Assembly: GCA_965198325.1 (NCBI GenBank)
Contig: CBDAPE010000015.1
Coordinates: 372,001-436,000, forward strand
DNA: 64,000 nt
Reading direction: 5' to 3'
DNA from: CBDAPE01 sp965198325
Lineage (GTDB): Bacteria; Pseudomonadota; Alphaproteobacteria; UBA828; JAPUJA01
How positions within the stretch are numbered: position 1 is the first letter of the stretch; each line of letters opens with the position of its first letter. Shown one piece after another: positions 17,606-26,613 of the stretch. The notes beneath the pieces were generated by a model. That model was not told the DNA's origin. It ran no database searches and saw only the letters and a program-made list of their open reading frames with translations. The position numbers and the translations under genes were made by a program.

Positions 17606-18391
17606 CTAGCGGCCGCACATCCCGCCGTCGACCTGGATCATGGCGCCGGTCATGAAGCTCGCGCCGTCGGAGGCCATGAAAACGACGCACTGGGCGAGTT
17701 CCTCGACCGTGCCGATGCGCCCCATCGGCGTAATCTCCTTGAGCCATTCCCGCAAGGCCACCGGGTCTTTGCCCACAGGCGCGTAAAATTCGTCGGTCAT
17801 GCCGGTATCGATGTCGCCTGGACAAATCGCGTTGACCCGGATGTTGTCCTTGGCGTGGTCGAGCGCGAGAACCTTGGTGAACATCACGATCGCGCCCTTG
17901 GTCGCCGAATAGGCGGCGCTGTTCTCTGCGCCCTGAAAACCGGACAGTGACGAGTTGTTGATGATCACGCCGCCGCCGTCGCGCTTCATCTGGCGTACGC
18001 CGGCCCGCGCCATATAGAAGGTCGCGTTCACGTTGACGTCGAAGATACGCAGCCAGTCCTGATCGGAAAACCGGTCGATCTCGCCGACCAGCGCGATGCC
18101 CGCGTTGTTGAACAGCACGTCGACATGGCCGAAACGCTCGGCGGTCTCGGTCACCAGGGTATCGCAGAAAATCGAATCCGTGACGTCGCCGGCGATGAAT
18201 TCGGCGGTGCCCCCGGCGGAGCGGATCAATTCGACCAGGGTTTCGCCCCGCTCTTCATCGCGCCCCGAGCACATCACATTGGCGCCGCACGCAGCGAACG
18301 CTTCGGCGCTCGCCCAGCCGATCCCAGACGTCGCTCCGGTTATCAGAACCCCACGGCCCGCAAAGGCGTCCGATGCGAAAAGCTGCCCCAT
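17606..18391 (-). CDS. SDR-family oxidoreductase (second of a tandem pair)
   Basis: A 261-residue short-chain dehydrogenase with TGATSGIGWA, NNAGIALVGE, the Ser in NNSSLSGF, YSATKG, and the C-terminal MIQVDGGMCGR. It lies upstream of its paralogue with a 33-base gap, and a GGGAG precedes the ATG. Directly upstream is the remnant of a third SDR, so this was probably once a three-gene cluster. Substrate unknown. Confidence 0.88.
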   Translation of the reverse strand: MGQLFASDAFAGRGVLITGATSGIGWASAEAFAACGANVMCSGRDEERGETLVELIRSAGGTAEFIAGDVTDSIFCDTLVTETAERFGHVDVLFNNAGIALVGEIDRFSDQDWLRIFDVNVNATFYMARAGVRQMKRDGGGVIINNSSLSGFQGAENSAAYSATKGAIVMFTKVLALDHAKDNIRVNAICPGDIDTGMTDEFYAPVGKDPVALREWLKEITPMGRIGTVEELAQCVVFMASDGASFMTGAMIQVDGGMCGR

Positions 18392-18406
18392 GAGATCTCC
18401 CTCTCT

Positions 18407-18695
18407 TCAGTAGATTTGCCAGCCGCCGTCGACGGGAAGCTGTATGCCCGTAATGTAACTCGCTTCGTCCGACAGCAGGTAGGCAACCGCGCTCGCGATC
18501 TCGACGGCCTTGTCGTCCCGCCCGAGCGCCCGGCCACCGGCGGTACGGATCGCCCCGGCCGATGCGTCCGCCGAATCGCCCCGCAGGTCGAGACAGACCA
18601 CCGCCCCGCCCTCAGCGGCGAGACGCGACGTCGCGCGCGCGCCCGATGCCCGAACCCGCGCCGGTGACCATTGCCACCATGTCGCTAAATCGCAT
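18407..18695 (-). pseudogene. Decayed SDR gene (frameshift plus internal deletion)
   Basis: The ATG at 18695 opens a normal SDR N-terminus, MRFSDMVAMVTGAGSGIGRA, but that frame stops soon after. In the neighbouring frame the SDR sequence resumes as ATSRLAAEGGAVVCLDLRG. The switch occurs in a GCGCGCGCG tract around 18636-18645. That second frame continues to IRTAGGRALG and then jumps directly to the C-terminal SDR segment AVAYLLSDEASYITGIQLPV and DGGWQIY. About 130-150 residues, including the Ser-Tyr-Lys catalytic centre, are missing. The result cannot be a working enzyme. Confidence 0.85.
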
Positions 18696-18730
18696 CGCGG
18701 CCCTCCCAGGCGCATCGTGCCGGGCCGGTG

Positions 18731-20758
18731 TCAGCCCGCCGGACCGACGCTGACCTCGACTCCGTGCACGCAGGTGCTTTCACCCATGTCGGTTTTCTGT
18801 CCGGGATTGAGTGCGTTGACGTTAACCTCCTGACCTTCGCGCTTGGGCCAACGGCCCTTGTGGGTCAGCGCCGCGCCCGGCGGGATGATCTCTGAAATCT
18901 CGGCGGTCATCACCAGCGCCCCGGTCTCGTTGGCGAGCTTGATTGCCGCGCCCGACTGGATGCCGAGGCGCGCCGCATCGTCGGGGTGGATCGCGACGGA
19001 GACGGCGCCGATCTGCTCTTCGACGTTGGGATCGTTGGCGTAGGTGTCGTTCATGATCCACTTGCTGGCAGGCGAAAGCAGGCGCAACCGGCCAGCCGCG
19101 GGCCGCGCATCGTAGCTCGGCTGGGGCACGCGCGGATGACCGTCGGCTTCGGCTCGGGCGCTCGCCACCTCGATCTTGCCCGACGGGGTCGGGAAGCCGA
19201 GATCGGCGAACTGGATGTAGGGCTCGGGCAGCAGGTCGACCCAGCCCAGCGTCTTGAGATCTTCGAAGCTGCCCTCGAACGGGCTGCTCTCAAGCATCCG
19301 CGCGATCATCGAGACGTCGCTCTCGTAGAGCGCCTCTTCCTCGTAGCCCATGGCGCGGGCGAGGCGACGGAATATCTCCTGGTTCGGCAGGGACTGGCCG
19401 ACGGGCTCTTGGCATTTCACCACGGCGCCCAGATTGAGGTTGAAATAGGACGGCATGAGGTCGTCGAGCTCAAGGAAGCTCGCCGCAGGCAGGACGTAGT
19501 CTGCAAAGTCGGCGGTGTCGGTCTGGAACAGGTCGATGACCACCGTCAACAGGTCCTCGCGGGCGAGCGCCGCGCGCAGCCGCGCCTGCTCGGGGCTCGA
19601 GGCGGCGGGATTGATATTCCAGGTCATGAAGGCGCGGATGTCGCTGGCGTCCTCCAGGCGCGCGGCGAGATCCATCTGGGAAAACGCATTGCGCGGGCTG
19701 GCGCGCAGCTCCTCGCCTTCGATGAAACCGTCATCGAAGCCGCGGGTGCCCCCGCCATTGAGGTAGTAGAGCCCCGCGCCGGGCTTGGCGAAGTTGCCTG
19801 TTGCCGCCGGGAGAAGCGCGCACGCCCGGAAAATGTTGCCACCGTGATACTGACGCTGGAGACCCTGGCCCAGCCACAGAAGCGCCGGGCCGTCGCCGTA
19901 AATTCGCGCCGCCTCCTCGATCGCGGCCTGCTCGACGCCGGTGATCTCGGCGCCCCATTCCGGGGTGCAGGGATCGAGCAGCGGCTCGACCTCCTCCCAG
20001 CCGAGCAGGTTCGCGGCAATGAAGTTCCGGTCGAACCGGCCGTCGCGCCGCAGAATATGAAGCAGGGTGAAGGCGAGCGCCGCATCGCTGCCGGGAAACA
20101 GCTGGAGGTGGAGATCGGCCGCCTCGGCCGTCGCGTGGCGGACCGGGTCGACGACGATCTTGGTGCCCGGCGCCTCGGGCAGCCAGTGCTTGTGGGCATG
20201 GGGCGCCGAGGCGGACGGGTTGGCGCCCCAGACAACGATGCTGTTGGCGTCCTTCGCGGTGCGCGGATCGAAGCCGATCACCGAACTGCCGAGGATGTAT
20301 TCGAGCGCGACATGGCCGGCCAAATTGCAGACCGAATCCGGCTCGACCTCGCGCGCGCCCAGACGATTGAAAAAGCGCATGGGAAAGCCGCCGGCGATGC
20401 GCGAGCAGGTGCCCGTATAGTGCGCATGGACGATTGATTCGGCGCCCCGTTCATCCACGATCGCCGTCAACCGGGCTGCGATCGCCGCGATCGCCTCCTC
20501 CCAGGAGACCGGCTCGAACTTGCCCTCGCCCTTGGGCCCGACCCGCTTGAGCGGAGTCGCAAGCCGCGCCGCCGGATCGCGCCACACGCCGTTGTAGCCG
20601 AGCGCACATTTGCCGCAGAGCGCGCCACGGGAAACCGGATGGTCGGGATTGCCGACCACCTTGCGAATCTCGCCGCCCCGCTTGATTACCGCGATGCCGC
20701 AGGAATCGTAACAGTCCCGCGGGCAGGTCGTCAGAACGATTTCCTTCTCGCCTGGCAT
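18731..20758 (-). CDS. Molybdopterin-dependent oxidoreductase (DMSO reductase family), 4Fe-4S type
   Basis: This 675-residue protein belongs to the Mo-bisMGD oxidoreductases. The N-terminal Fe4S4 motif is CPRDCYDSC with a fourth Cys in GALCGKCALGYNG; the MGD-binding regions include SVCNLAGHVALEY, IVVWGANPSASAPHAHK, and LLWLGQGLQRQYHGGN. The C-terminal molydop-binding domain begins around RLRLLSPASKWIMNDTYAND. There is no Tat or other signal peptide, so it is probably cytosolic. No electron-transfer or maturation partner is adjacent. Formate dehydrogenase-like or another oxidoreductase activity is possible; the substrate cannot be assigned. GGGGAG precedes the ATG. Confidence 0.88.
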   Translation of the reverse strand: MPGEKEIVLTTCPRDCYDSCGIAVIKRGGEIRKVVGNPDHPVSRGALCGKCALGYNGVWRDPAARLATPLKRVGPKGEGKFEPVSWEEAIAAIAARLTAIVDERGAESIVHAHYTGTCSRIAGGFPMRFFNRLGAREVEPDSVCNLAGHVALEYILGSSVIGFDPRTAKDANSIVVWGANPSASAPHAHKHWLPEAPGTKIVVDPVRHATAEAADLHLQLFPGSDAALAFTLLHILRRDGRFDRNFIAANLLGWEEVEPLLDPCTPEWGAEITGVEQAAIEEAARIYGDGPALLWLGQGLQRQYHGGNIFRACALLPAATGNFAKPGAGLYYLNGGGTRGFDDGFIEGEELRASPRNAFSQMDLAARLEDASDIRAFMTWNINPAASSPEQARLRAALAREDLLTVVIDLFQTDTADFADYVLPAASFLELDDLMPSYFNLNLGAVVKCQEPVGQSLPNQEIFRRLARAMGYEEEALYESDVSMIARMLESSPFEGSFEDLKTLGWVDLLPEPYIQFADLGFPTPSGKIEVASARAEADGHPRVPQPSYDARPAAGRLRLLSPASKWIMNDTYANDPNVEEQIGAVSVAIHPDDAARLGIQSGAAIKLANETGALVMTAEISEIIPPGAALTHKGRWPKREGQEVNVNALNPGQKTDMGESTCVHGVEVSVGPAG

Positions 20759-20898
20759 TTCGCCGTCTCCCCTGCCGTAACCTCCGTCCGTTTACGGAGG
20801 GCTCGGCGCGCCCCTTGGGCGGACCAGATTCAGTGCCGATCTCGACCCTAACGCCGCCGCGAGAGCGCGGCAAGCGGCAGCGCCGCCGCTCTCCCGCG

Positions 20899-21789
20899 TC
20901 AGTCGGCTTGCTCGATCATCTTGATGATGCCGGAAAAATCGAGGCCGCCGTTGTCCGCCGCGACGAACTTGTCGTAAAGCGCGCGCGCTTCGGTGCCGAG
21001 CGGCGTGGCCGCCCCGGCGCTGGCCGCCGCCGCCTGCGCCAGGGCCAGGTCCTTGACCATCATTGCCGCAGTGAACCCCGGCTGGTAATCCCGGTTCGCA
21101 GGCGAGGACGGCACGGGTCCCGGCACGGGACAATAGGTTGTCATCGACCAGCATTGGCCCGACGACTGAGAGCTGATCTCGAACAGCTTGGCGGGTTCGA
21201 GCCCGAGCTTTTGACCAAGTACGAAGGCTTCGGAGACCGCGATCATGGAGATGCCAAGGACCATGTTGTTGCAAATCTTCGCCACCTGCCCGTTGCCGGC
21301 GGGTCCGGCATGAATCATCGCCTTTCCCATTGCGCCCAAGATGGGCTCTGCGCGGGCAAACGCGCCGTCCGAGCCGCCGACCATGAAGGTGAGCGTGCCG
21401 GCCGCGGCACCGCCGACGCCGCCGGACACCGGGGCGTCGATCATCTCGAACCCCGCCTTGGCCGCCTCGGAATTGACCAGACGCGCCGACTCCACGTCGA
21501 TCGTCGAGCAGTCGATAAGCAGCGCGCCGGGGGTTGCCGCGCTCAACACGCCCTCGGCGCCGGTATAGACCTCGGCGACATGCTTGCCGGCAGGCAGCAT
21601 CGTAACGACCATATCGGCGCCTGCGGCAGCATCGGCGATGCTCGCAGCCGCACTGGCGCCTTTTTCGACCAGTGCACCAACCAGAGCCGGGTCGAGGTCG
21701 AACACCCGGACCGCATGCTCCGCCTCGATCAGGTTGGCGGCCATGGGCCCGCCCATATTGCCGATGCCGATGAATCCAATCTCCGTCAT
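20899..21789 (-). CDS. mmsB: 3-hydroxyisobutyrate dehydrogenase
   Basis: The enzyme oxidises 3-hydroxyisobutyrate to methylmalonate semialdehyde with NAD+ in valine breakdown. The 296 residues show the Rossmann start IGFIGIGNMGGPMAANLI, the substrate motif DAPVSGGVGGAAAGTLTFMV, the catalytic Lys in GPAGNGQVAKICNNMVLGI, and KDLALAQAAAASAGAATPLG. It follows the hydroxyisobutyryl-CoA hydrolase gene by 12 bases, giving two consecutive steps of the pathway in order. Confidence 0.93.
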   Translation of the reverse strand: MTEIGFIGIGNMGGPMAANLIEAEHAVRVFDLDPALVGALVEKGASAAASIADAAAGADMVVTMLPAGKHVAEVYTGAEGVLSAATPGALLIDCSTIDVESARLVNSEAAKAGFEMIDAPVSGGVGGAAAGTLTFMVGGSDGAFARAEPILGAMGKAMIHAGPAGNGQVAKICNNMVLGISMIAVSEAFVLGQKLGLEPAKLFEISSQSSGQCWSMTTYCPVPGPVPSSPANRDYQPGFTAAMMVKDLALAQAAAASAGAATPLGTEARALYDKFVAADNGGLDFSGIIKMIEQAD

Positions 21790-21801
21790 GACACTCTCCC
21801 G

Positions 21802-22881
21802 TCAGTCGAAATTCAGCTCGCCGTCCTCGAGCGCGGAAAAATAGGCCTCGACATCGCTCTCGCTCACCCGATCGAGGCTCGCCGGCTGCCATTGGGGTGC
21901 GTTGTCCTTGTCGACCACGACGGCCCGGATCCCTTCGTAGAAATCGTGACTTTCCGAGAAGCGCCGCGCGAGGCGATATTCGAGCCGCATGGCCTCGTCG
22001 AAATCGAGCGCGCGTCCGCACATGATTTGCCGGAAGACGACCTTCAGGCTGGTCGGCGACTTGGCGGCGAGCCTGGCGAGCTGGCCGGTGGCCCACTCGT
22101 CGGGCTCCGCCTCCAGCGCCTTGATGATCCATTCCATGGAGCTCTGGGTAAACAGTCGATCGATTCGCGCCTGCAGGTCCGCGAGCGGGGGTGGGCCTGG
22201 ATCCGTCGCGAAGGAGCCGATCACGGCAGCTGCACGGGTATGCACATCGTCCGATAGATCGGCGGCGATGAAAGCCGCCTCCAAATCCGCCAGCCGGCTG
22301 CTTGGGACCGCGTCGGTGGCGACGCCCACATAGCAGGCGTCGGCCCATTTGAGACGGGTGCCCGTCAGGGCCAGATACATACCGATGCTGCCAGGACAGC
22401 GGGGCAGGAAATAGGTGCCGCCAACATCGGGGAACAAGCCGATGCCGGTTTCGGGCATGGCGAAGATCGCATTCTCGGTCATGATCCGGTGCGAACCGTT
22501 GATCGATACCCCGACACCGCCGCCCATCACGACGCCGTCGACAATCGCGATGTAGGGCTTCGGGTAGTGAAAGATGCGCCGGTCGAGACGGTATTCGTGC
22601 CGGAAGAAGTTCCTGGCGAACGTCTTTTCGGGGTCGTCCCGGCCGTCGAAGATCGCCTGGATGTCGCCGCCGGCGCAGAACGGCACCTTGCCGTTGTCGC
22701 GCGGCGCTCCGACGACGACGACCGCCGCGATTCCGTCATCGCCGCTCCAGTCGTCCAGCACCCGGTCCATCTCGAGCGACATCTCGAGGGTCAGTGCGTT
22801 CAACGCCGCGGGCCGGTTGAGCGTGATATGGCCGATCTGCCCGCGGCGTTCAAAGAGGACGTCGCCCTGTGTTCCGTCCAT
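21802..22881 (-). CDS. 3-hydroxyisobutyryl-CoA hydrolase (enoyl-CoA hydratase/isomerase family)
   Basis: The enzyme releases 3-hydroxyisobutyrate from its CoA ester in valine degradation. From the ATG at 22881 the protein is 359 residues, the length typical of the HIBCH subfamily rather than the roughly 260 of ordinary enoyl-CoA hydratases. Signatures are ITLNRPAALNALTLEM, the oxyanion segment FCAGGDIQAIF, VVMGGGVGVSINGSHRIMTE, FAMPETGIGLFPDVGGTYFL, and the C-terminal MRLEYRLARRF with EGIRAVVVDKDNAPQW. It lies five bases after the acyl-CoA dehydrogenase gene. Confidence 0.93.
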   Translation of the reverse strand: MDGTQGDVLFERRGQIGHITLNRPAALNALTLEMSLEMDRVLDDWSGDDGIAAVVVVGAPRDNGKVPFCAGGDIQAIFDGRDDPEKTFARNFFRHEYRLDRRIFHYPKPYIAIVDGVVMGGGVGVSINGSHRIMTENAIFAMPETGIGLFPDVGGTYFLPRCPGSIGMYLALTGTRLKWADACYVGVATDAVPSSRLADLEAAFIAADLSDDVHTRAAAVIGSFATDPGPPPLADLQARIDRLFTQSSMEWIIKALEAEPDEWATGQLARLAAKSPTSLKVVFRQIMCGRALDFDEAMRLEYRLARRFSESHDFYEGIRAVVVDKDNAPQWQPASLDRVSESDVEAYFSALEDGELNFD

Positions 22882-22886
22882 CGCCC

Positions 22887-24032
22887 CTAGCCCACGGCGT
22901 CGAGCAGCTTGCGGGCGATAATGACGCGCATGATCTCGCTCGTGCCTTCGAGAATCTGGTGAACCCGCGCGTCGCGCAGATAGCGCTCGATCGGAAAATC
23001 CAACAGATAGCCGTAGCCGCCATGGAGTTGAAGGGCGTCGTTGCAGATATCGAAGCAGGCATCCGCGGCAAAGCGCTTGGCCATGGCGCAATAGAGCGCC
23101 GCGTCGGGGTCCTCGCTGTCAAGCCGGGACGCCGCGCGATAGACCATGAGACGCGCCGCCTCGAGCCCGGTCGCCATATCGGCGAGCTTGAACTGAAGCG
23201 CCTGGAACTGGGCTAGCGCCTTGCCGAACTGCTTACGCTCGCCCAGATAGCCGCGCGCCGCATCGAGACAGGCCCCGGCAGCGCCGAGCGAACAGGCGGA
23301 GATGTTGATCCGCCCGCCATCGAGCCCCTGCATTGCGATGGCAAACCCCTGCCCCTCGTCGCCGACCCGGTTGGCGACCGGCACGCGGCAATCCTCGAAG
23401 ATCACCATCGCGGTCGGCTGGCTGTGCCAGCCCAGCTTCTTCTCCTGCTTGCCGAAGGAGAGCCCGGCCGCGTCTTTCTCGACGGCGAGGCAGGAAATTC
23501 CCTTCGGCCCTTCGCCGCCGGTGCGCACCATACAGAGATAGAGATCGGACGCCGAAGCCCCCGAGATGAACGCCTTCGAACCGTTCAGCACATAGTCGTC
23601 GCCGTCACGCACCGCCTGGGTCTTGAGCGCTGCGGCGTCGGAGCCCGCGCCGGGCTCGGTCAGGCAGTAGCTCGACAGCGCCACCATGCTGGCGAGGTCC
23701 GGCAGCCAACGCCGGCGCTGCTCGTCGGCACCGAAGCGGTCGATCATCCAGGCAACCATGTTGTGGATGGAGAGGTAGGCCGCCGTCGAAGGACAGCCTC
23801 TGGAGAGCTGCTCGAAGATCAGCGCAGACTCGAACCGGGCAAGGTTTGAACCGCCCACGTCGTCGCCAACGCAGACCGCCCCGAACCCGAGTGCGGCGGC
23901 CTTGCGCAAGGTCTCGACCGGGAAGGTGCAATCTCGGTCCCACGCGGCGGCGAAGGGCGCCATCTCGGCTTCGGCGAAGTCGCGGGCGACCTGGCGGAAG
24001 GCCCGTTGCTCCTCGGTGAGCTCGAAATCCAT
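22887..24032 (-). CDS. Acyl-CoA dehydrogenase, probably isobutyryl-CoA dehydrogenase
   Basis: An FAD acyl-CoA dehydrogenase of 381 residues, first gene of the valine operon. It has SYCLTEPGAGSDAAALKTQA for flavin and substrate contact, GWHSQPTAMVIFEDCRVPVA, and the catalytic Glu near the end in HQILEGTSEIMRVIIARKLL. Position of the Glu and the neighbouring hydrolase and dehydrogenase genes point to the isobutyryl-CoA (ACAD8-like) branch; 2-methylbutyryl-CoA is a possible alternative. The methacrylyl-CoA hydratase and methylmalonate-semialdehyde dehydrogenase needed to complete the path are not in this window. Confidence 0.9.
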   Translation of the reverse strand: MDFELTEEQRAFRQVARDFAEAEMAPFAAAWDRDCTFPVETLRKAAALGFGAVCVGDDVGGSNLARFESALIFEQLSRGCPSTAAYLSIHNMVAWMIDRFGADEQRRRWLPDLASMVALSSYCLTEPGAGSDAAALKTQAVRDGDDYVLNGSKAFISGASASDLYLCMVRTGGEGPKGISCLAVEKDAAGLSFGKQEKKLGWHSQPTAMVIFEDCRVPVANRVGDEGQGFAIAMQGLDGGRINISACSLGAAGACLDAARGYLGERKQFGKALAQFQALQFKLADMATGLEAARLMVYRAASRLDSEDPDAALYCAMAKRFAADACFDICNDALQLHGGYGYLLDFPIERYLRDARVHQILEGTSEIMRVIIARKLLDAVG

Positions 24033-24271
24033 GAGCGCTGTTTTATCCGCTCGCGGCGGTGAAGCAAAGCCGCGACTTGGGCCATGCCCAAAATTCGCCT
24101 GTTGTTCTATCGGTTTAGGGTATTGTGATGCCTCGAAAGGGCACTTAGTATCCGCCGTTCAATCGCCAAACGTGGCAATCGGGTCCGCCGCCGACACCGG
24201 ACCGGCAGCCGGAGAGGAGCAGGACGGCTCCATACGAACTAAAAAATCAGCCCACCCAGGGGGAAATCAAT

Positions 24272-25564
24272 ATGACAGTCAAGAGCACTCACAACGAAAC
24301 CAACGTTCTGCACGCCGGTTATCGCTGCGACCCCACGACGAACGCCGTGGCCGTTCCGATCTACCAGACGACGTCCTATCAGTTCGACAGCTCCGAACAC
24401 GCGGCGAACCTGTTTTCGCTCAAGGAGCTGGGCAACATTTACACCCGGATCATGAACCCGACGAACGCGGTGCTCGAGGAGCGCATTGCGACCATCGAGG
24501 GCGGGGTTGCCGCGCTTGCCGTGTCATCGGGACAGGCGGCGTCGATGATGGCGATCCAGAACATCGCTCAGGCCGGCGACAACGTGGTGAGCTCGACCGA
24601 TCTCTACGGTGGCACCTGGAACCTGTTCGCAAGCTCGCTCAAGCAGATGGGCATCGAGGTCCGGTTCGTCGACCCCGCGAATCCGGAAGATTTCGCCAAG
24701 GCGAGCGACGAGAAGACCCGCTGCTACTACGCCGAGACGCTCCCCAACCCGAAGTTGCAAGTCTTCCCGATCGCCGAGGTCGCCAAGGTCGGACGCAGGC
24801 TCGGTATTCCGCTGATCGTGGACAACACGGCGGCGATCGGGATGTGCCGGCCCCTAGAGCACGGGTCCGCGATCCTGGCCAGCTCCTGCACGAAATACAC
24901 CGGCGGGCACGGCAACTCGATCGGTGGCATCATCGTCGACGGCGGCAATTTCGACTGGGAGAAGCATGCCAAACGCTTCCCGCTGCTCAATGAGCCCGAT
25001 CCCAGCTACCACGGCGCGGTCTGGACCCAGGCGGTCAAGCCGCTGGGCCCCATCGCCTACATCATCAAAACACGGGTCACCTTGCTGCGCGACTGCGGCC
25101 AGGCAATGAGCCCGTTCAACGCGTTTCTCTTCCTGCAGGGCCTCGAGACCCTGCCGTTGCGCATGGAGCGCCACTGCTCGAATGCCATGGCCGCTGCCAA
25201 ATGGCTGAGCAAGCATAAGAAAGTGACGAAAGTCGTCTATCCCGGTTTGATGCGGGGCAAATACCGTGAGCGCGCCGACAAATATCTCTCGATCGGCTAT
25301 GGCGGACTCATCGGCTTCCATCTGAAGGGGGGCCGCAAGGCAGGCGACAAGTTCGTCAACGCCCTGCAGATGTTCTATCACCTGGCTAATATCGGCGACG
25401 CCCGGAGCCTGGCAATTCACCCGGCGACGACGACCCATTCCCAGCTTACACCGGACGAACTCGCGGCATCGGGCGCGCCGGAGGGTTTCGTCCGCCTCTC
25501 GATCGGTCTCGAGCATATCGACGATATCCTCGGCGACCTCGAACAAGCCTTGAAGAAGGCCTAA
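24272..25564 (+). CDS. metY: O-acetylhomoserine aminocarboxypropyltransferase (sulfhydrylase)
   Basis: This PLP enzyme of the Cys/Met metabolism family makes homocysteine from O-acetylhomoserine and sulfide. The 430-residue length and LKELGNIYTRIMNPTNAVLE are typical of MetY, as opposed to the shorter MetZ/MetB. Other motifs are ALAVSSGQAASMMAIQNI, the cofactor loop LIVDNTAAIGMCRPL, and the PLP-Lys segment SSCTKYTGGHGNSIGG. GGGGGAAA precedes the ATG. The 239-base leader upstream shows no recognisable SAM-II riboswitch. hemB follows after 12 bases, so the two are likely cotranscribed. Confidence 0.92.
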   Translation: MTVKSTHNETNVLHAGYRCDPTTNAVAVPIYQTTSYQFDSSEHAANLFSLKELGNIYTRIMNPTNAVLEERIATIEGGVAALAVSSGQAASMMAIQNIAQAGDNVVSSTDLYGGTWNLFASSLKQMGIEVRFVDPANPEDFAKASDEKTRCYYAETLPNPKLQVFPIAEVAKVGRRLGIPLIVDNTAAIGMCRPLEHGSAILASSCTKYTGGHGNSIGGIIVDGGNFDWEKHAKRFPLLNEPDPSYHGAVWTQAVKPLGPIAYIIKTRVTLLRDCGQAMSPFNAFLFLQGLETLPLRMERHCSNAMAAAKWLSKHKKVTKVVYPGLMRGKYRERADKYLSIGYGGLIGFHLKGGRKAGDKFVNALQMFYHLANIGDARSLAIHPATTTHSQLTPDELAASGAPEGFVRLSIGLEHIDDILGDLEQALKKA

Positions 25565-25576
25565 ACAGGAGACGGG

Positions 25577-26584
25577 ATGGATTCTACGGTTTTTGGCCGC
25601 TATCCCACGACCCGGCTGCGACGCAACCGGCGCGATGATTGGTCGCGCCGGCTGTTTGCCGAGAACAGCCTGTCGATCGATGATCTGATCTGGCCGATCT
25701 TCGTTCACGACAACGACTTGGCAGCGGAGCCCGTAGCCAGTATGCCAGGCGTCGAGCGCCTACCGATCGCCATGCTCGTCGACGCCGTGGAGGAAGCCGC
25801 CGGCCTGGGCATTCCAATGGTCGCTCTGTTTCCCGCCAATCCACCCGATGTTAAGAGCCCCGACGGCGAGGAAGCGACCAACCCGGACAATCTGGTCTGT
25901 CGTGCCGTCCGGGCGATCAAGCGCCGGATCTCCGACATCGGCGTGATGTGCGACGTGGCTCTCGATCCCTATACGAGCCACGGTCAAGACGGCCTCGTGC
26001 GTGACAATTATGTGGTCAACGACGAGACGGTTCGCGTGCTTTGCGACCAGGCGCTCGTCCAGGCGGCGGCCGGTTGCGACGTGATCGCACCCTCGGACAT
26101 GATGGACGGACGCATCGGTGCAATTCGCGCGGCTCTTGACACCGCGGGCTTCGAGCACGTCCGCATCGTTTCCTATGCCGCAAAATACGTCTCGGCCTTT
26201 TACGGGCCGTTCCGCGACGCCGTCGGTTCGAGCGCGAACCTCGGTCAGGGCGACAAGCGAACCTATCAGATGGATAGCGCGAACACCGACGAGGCGCTTC
26301 GCGAGGTGGCGCTCGATCTCGCCGAAGGCGCCGATGCTGTCATGGTCAAGCCTGGCCTGCCCTATCTCGACATCATCCGGCGGGTCAAAGACCGCTTCGG
26401 CGTGCCGACGGCGGCTTATCAGGTAAGCGGCGAATATGCCATGATCAGGGCCGCAGGCGCGCAGGGCTGGATCGACGGCGATCGGATCATGCTGGAAAGC
26501 CTGCTCTGCTTTAAGCGCGCCGGCGCCGACGCGGTGCTGACCTACGCGGCGCGCGACGTCGCCCGCCAGCTTGCCGCCGGCTAG
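25577..26584 (+). CDS. hemB: Delta-aminolevulinic acid dehydratase (porphobilinogen synthase)
   Basis: HemB joins two 5-aminolevulinates into porphobilinogen for haem and, where present, bacteriochlorophyll. The 335 residues carry both Schiff-base lysines, in SYAAKYVSAFYGPFRDAVGS and VMVKPGLPYLDIIRRV. The metal site reads CDVALDPYTSHGQDGL: the Zn-binding Cys triad is replaced by Asp/Ala, which places it in the Mg2+-dependent class common in alphaproteobacteria. AGGAGA precedes the ATG. Confidence 0.97.
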   Translation: MDSTVFGRYPTTRLRRNRRDDWSRRLFAENSLSIDDLIWPIFVHDNDLAAEPVASMPGVERLPIAMLVDAVEEAAGLGIPMVALFPANPPDVKSPDGEEATNPDNLVCRAVRAIKRRISDIGVMCDVALDPYTSHGQDGLVRDNYVVNDETVRVLCDQALVQAAAGCDVIAPSDMMDGRIGAIRAALDTAGFEHVRIVSYAAKYVSAFYGPFRDAVGSSANLGQGDKRTYQMDSANTDEALREVALDLAEGADAVMVKPGLPYLDIIRRVKDRFGVPTAAYQVSGEYAMIRAAGAQGWIDGDRIMLESLLCFKRAGADAVLTYAARDVARQLAAG

Positions 26585-26613
26585 GGCCTCGAGAGAGCGA
26601 GCACCAGCAATCC

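Noticed and set aside
18986..20437. A 483-codon open frame on plus across the molybdopterin oxidoreductase
   Set aside because: Antisense shadow of a clearly conserved gene, with no signal, motif or ribosome binding site.
20815..22257. A 480-codon open frame on plus across mmsB and the hydroxyisobutyryl-CoA hydrolase
   Set aside because: It spans two conserved minus-strand genes in mirror frame and has no family similarity.
24033..24271. A SAM-II riboswitch upstream of metY
   Set aside because: The conserved GATTTAA-like and GCTAAA-type elements of SAM-II are not present in the expected order; only a short hairpin is visible.
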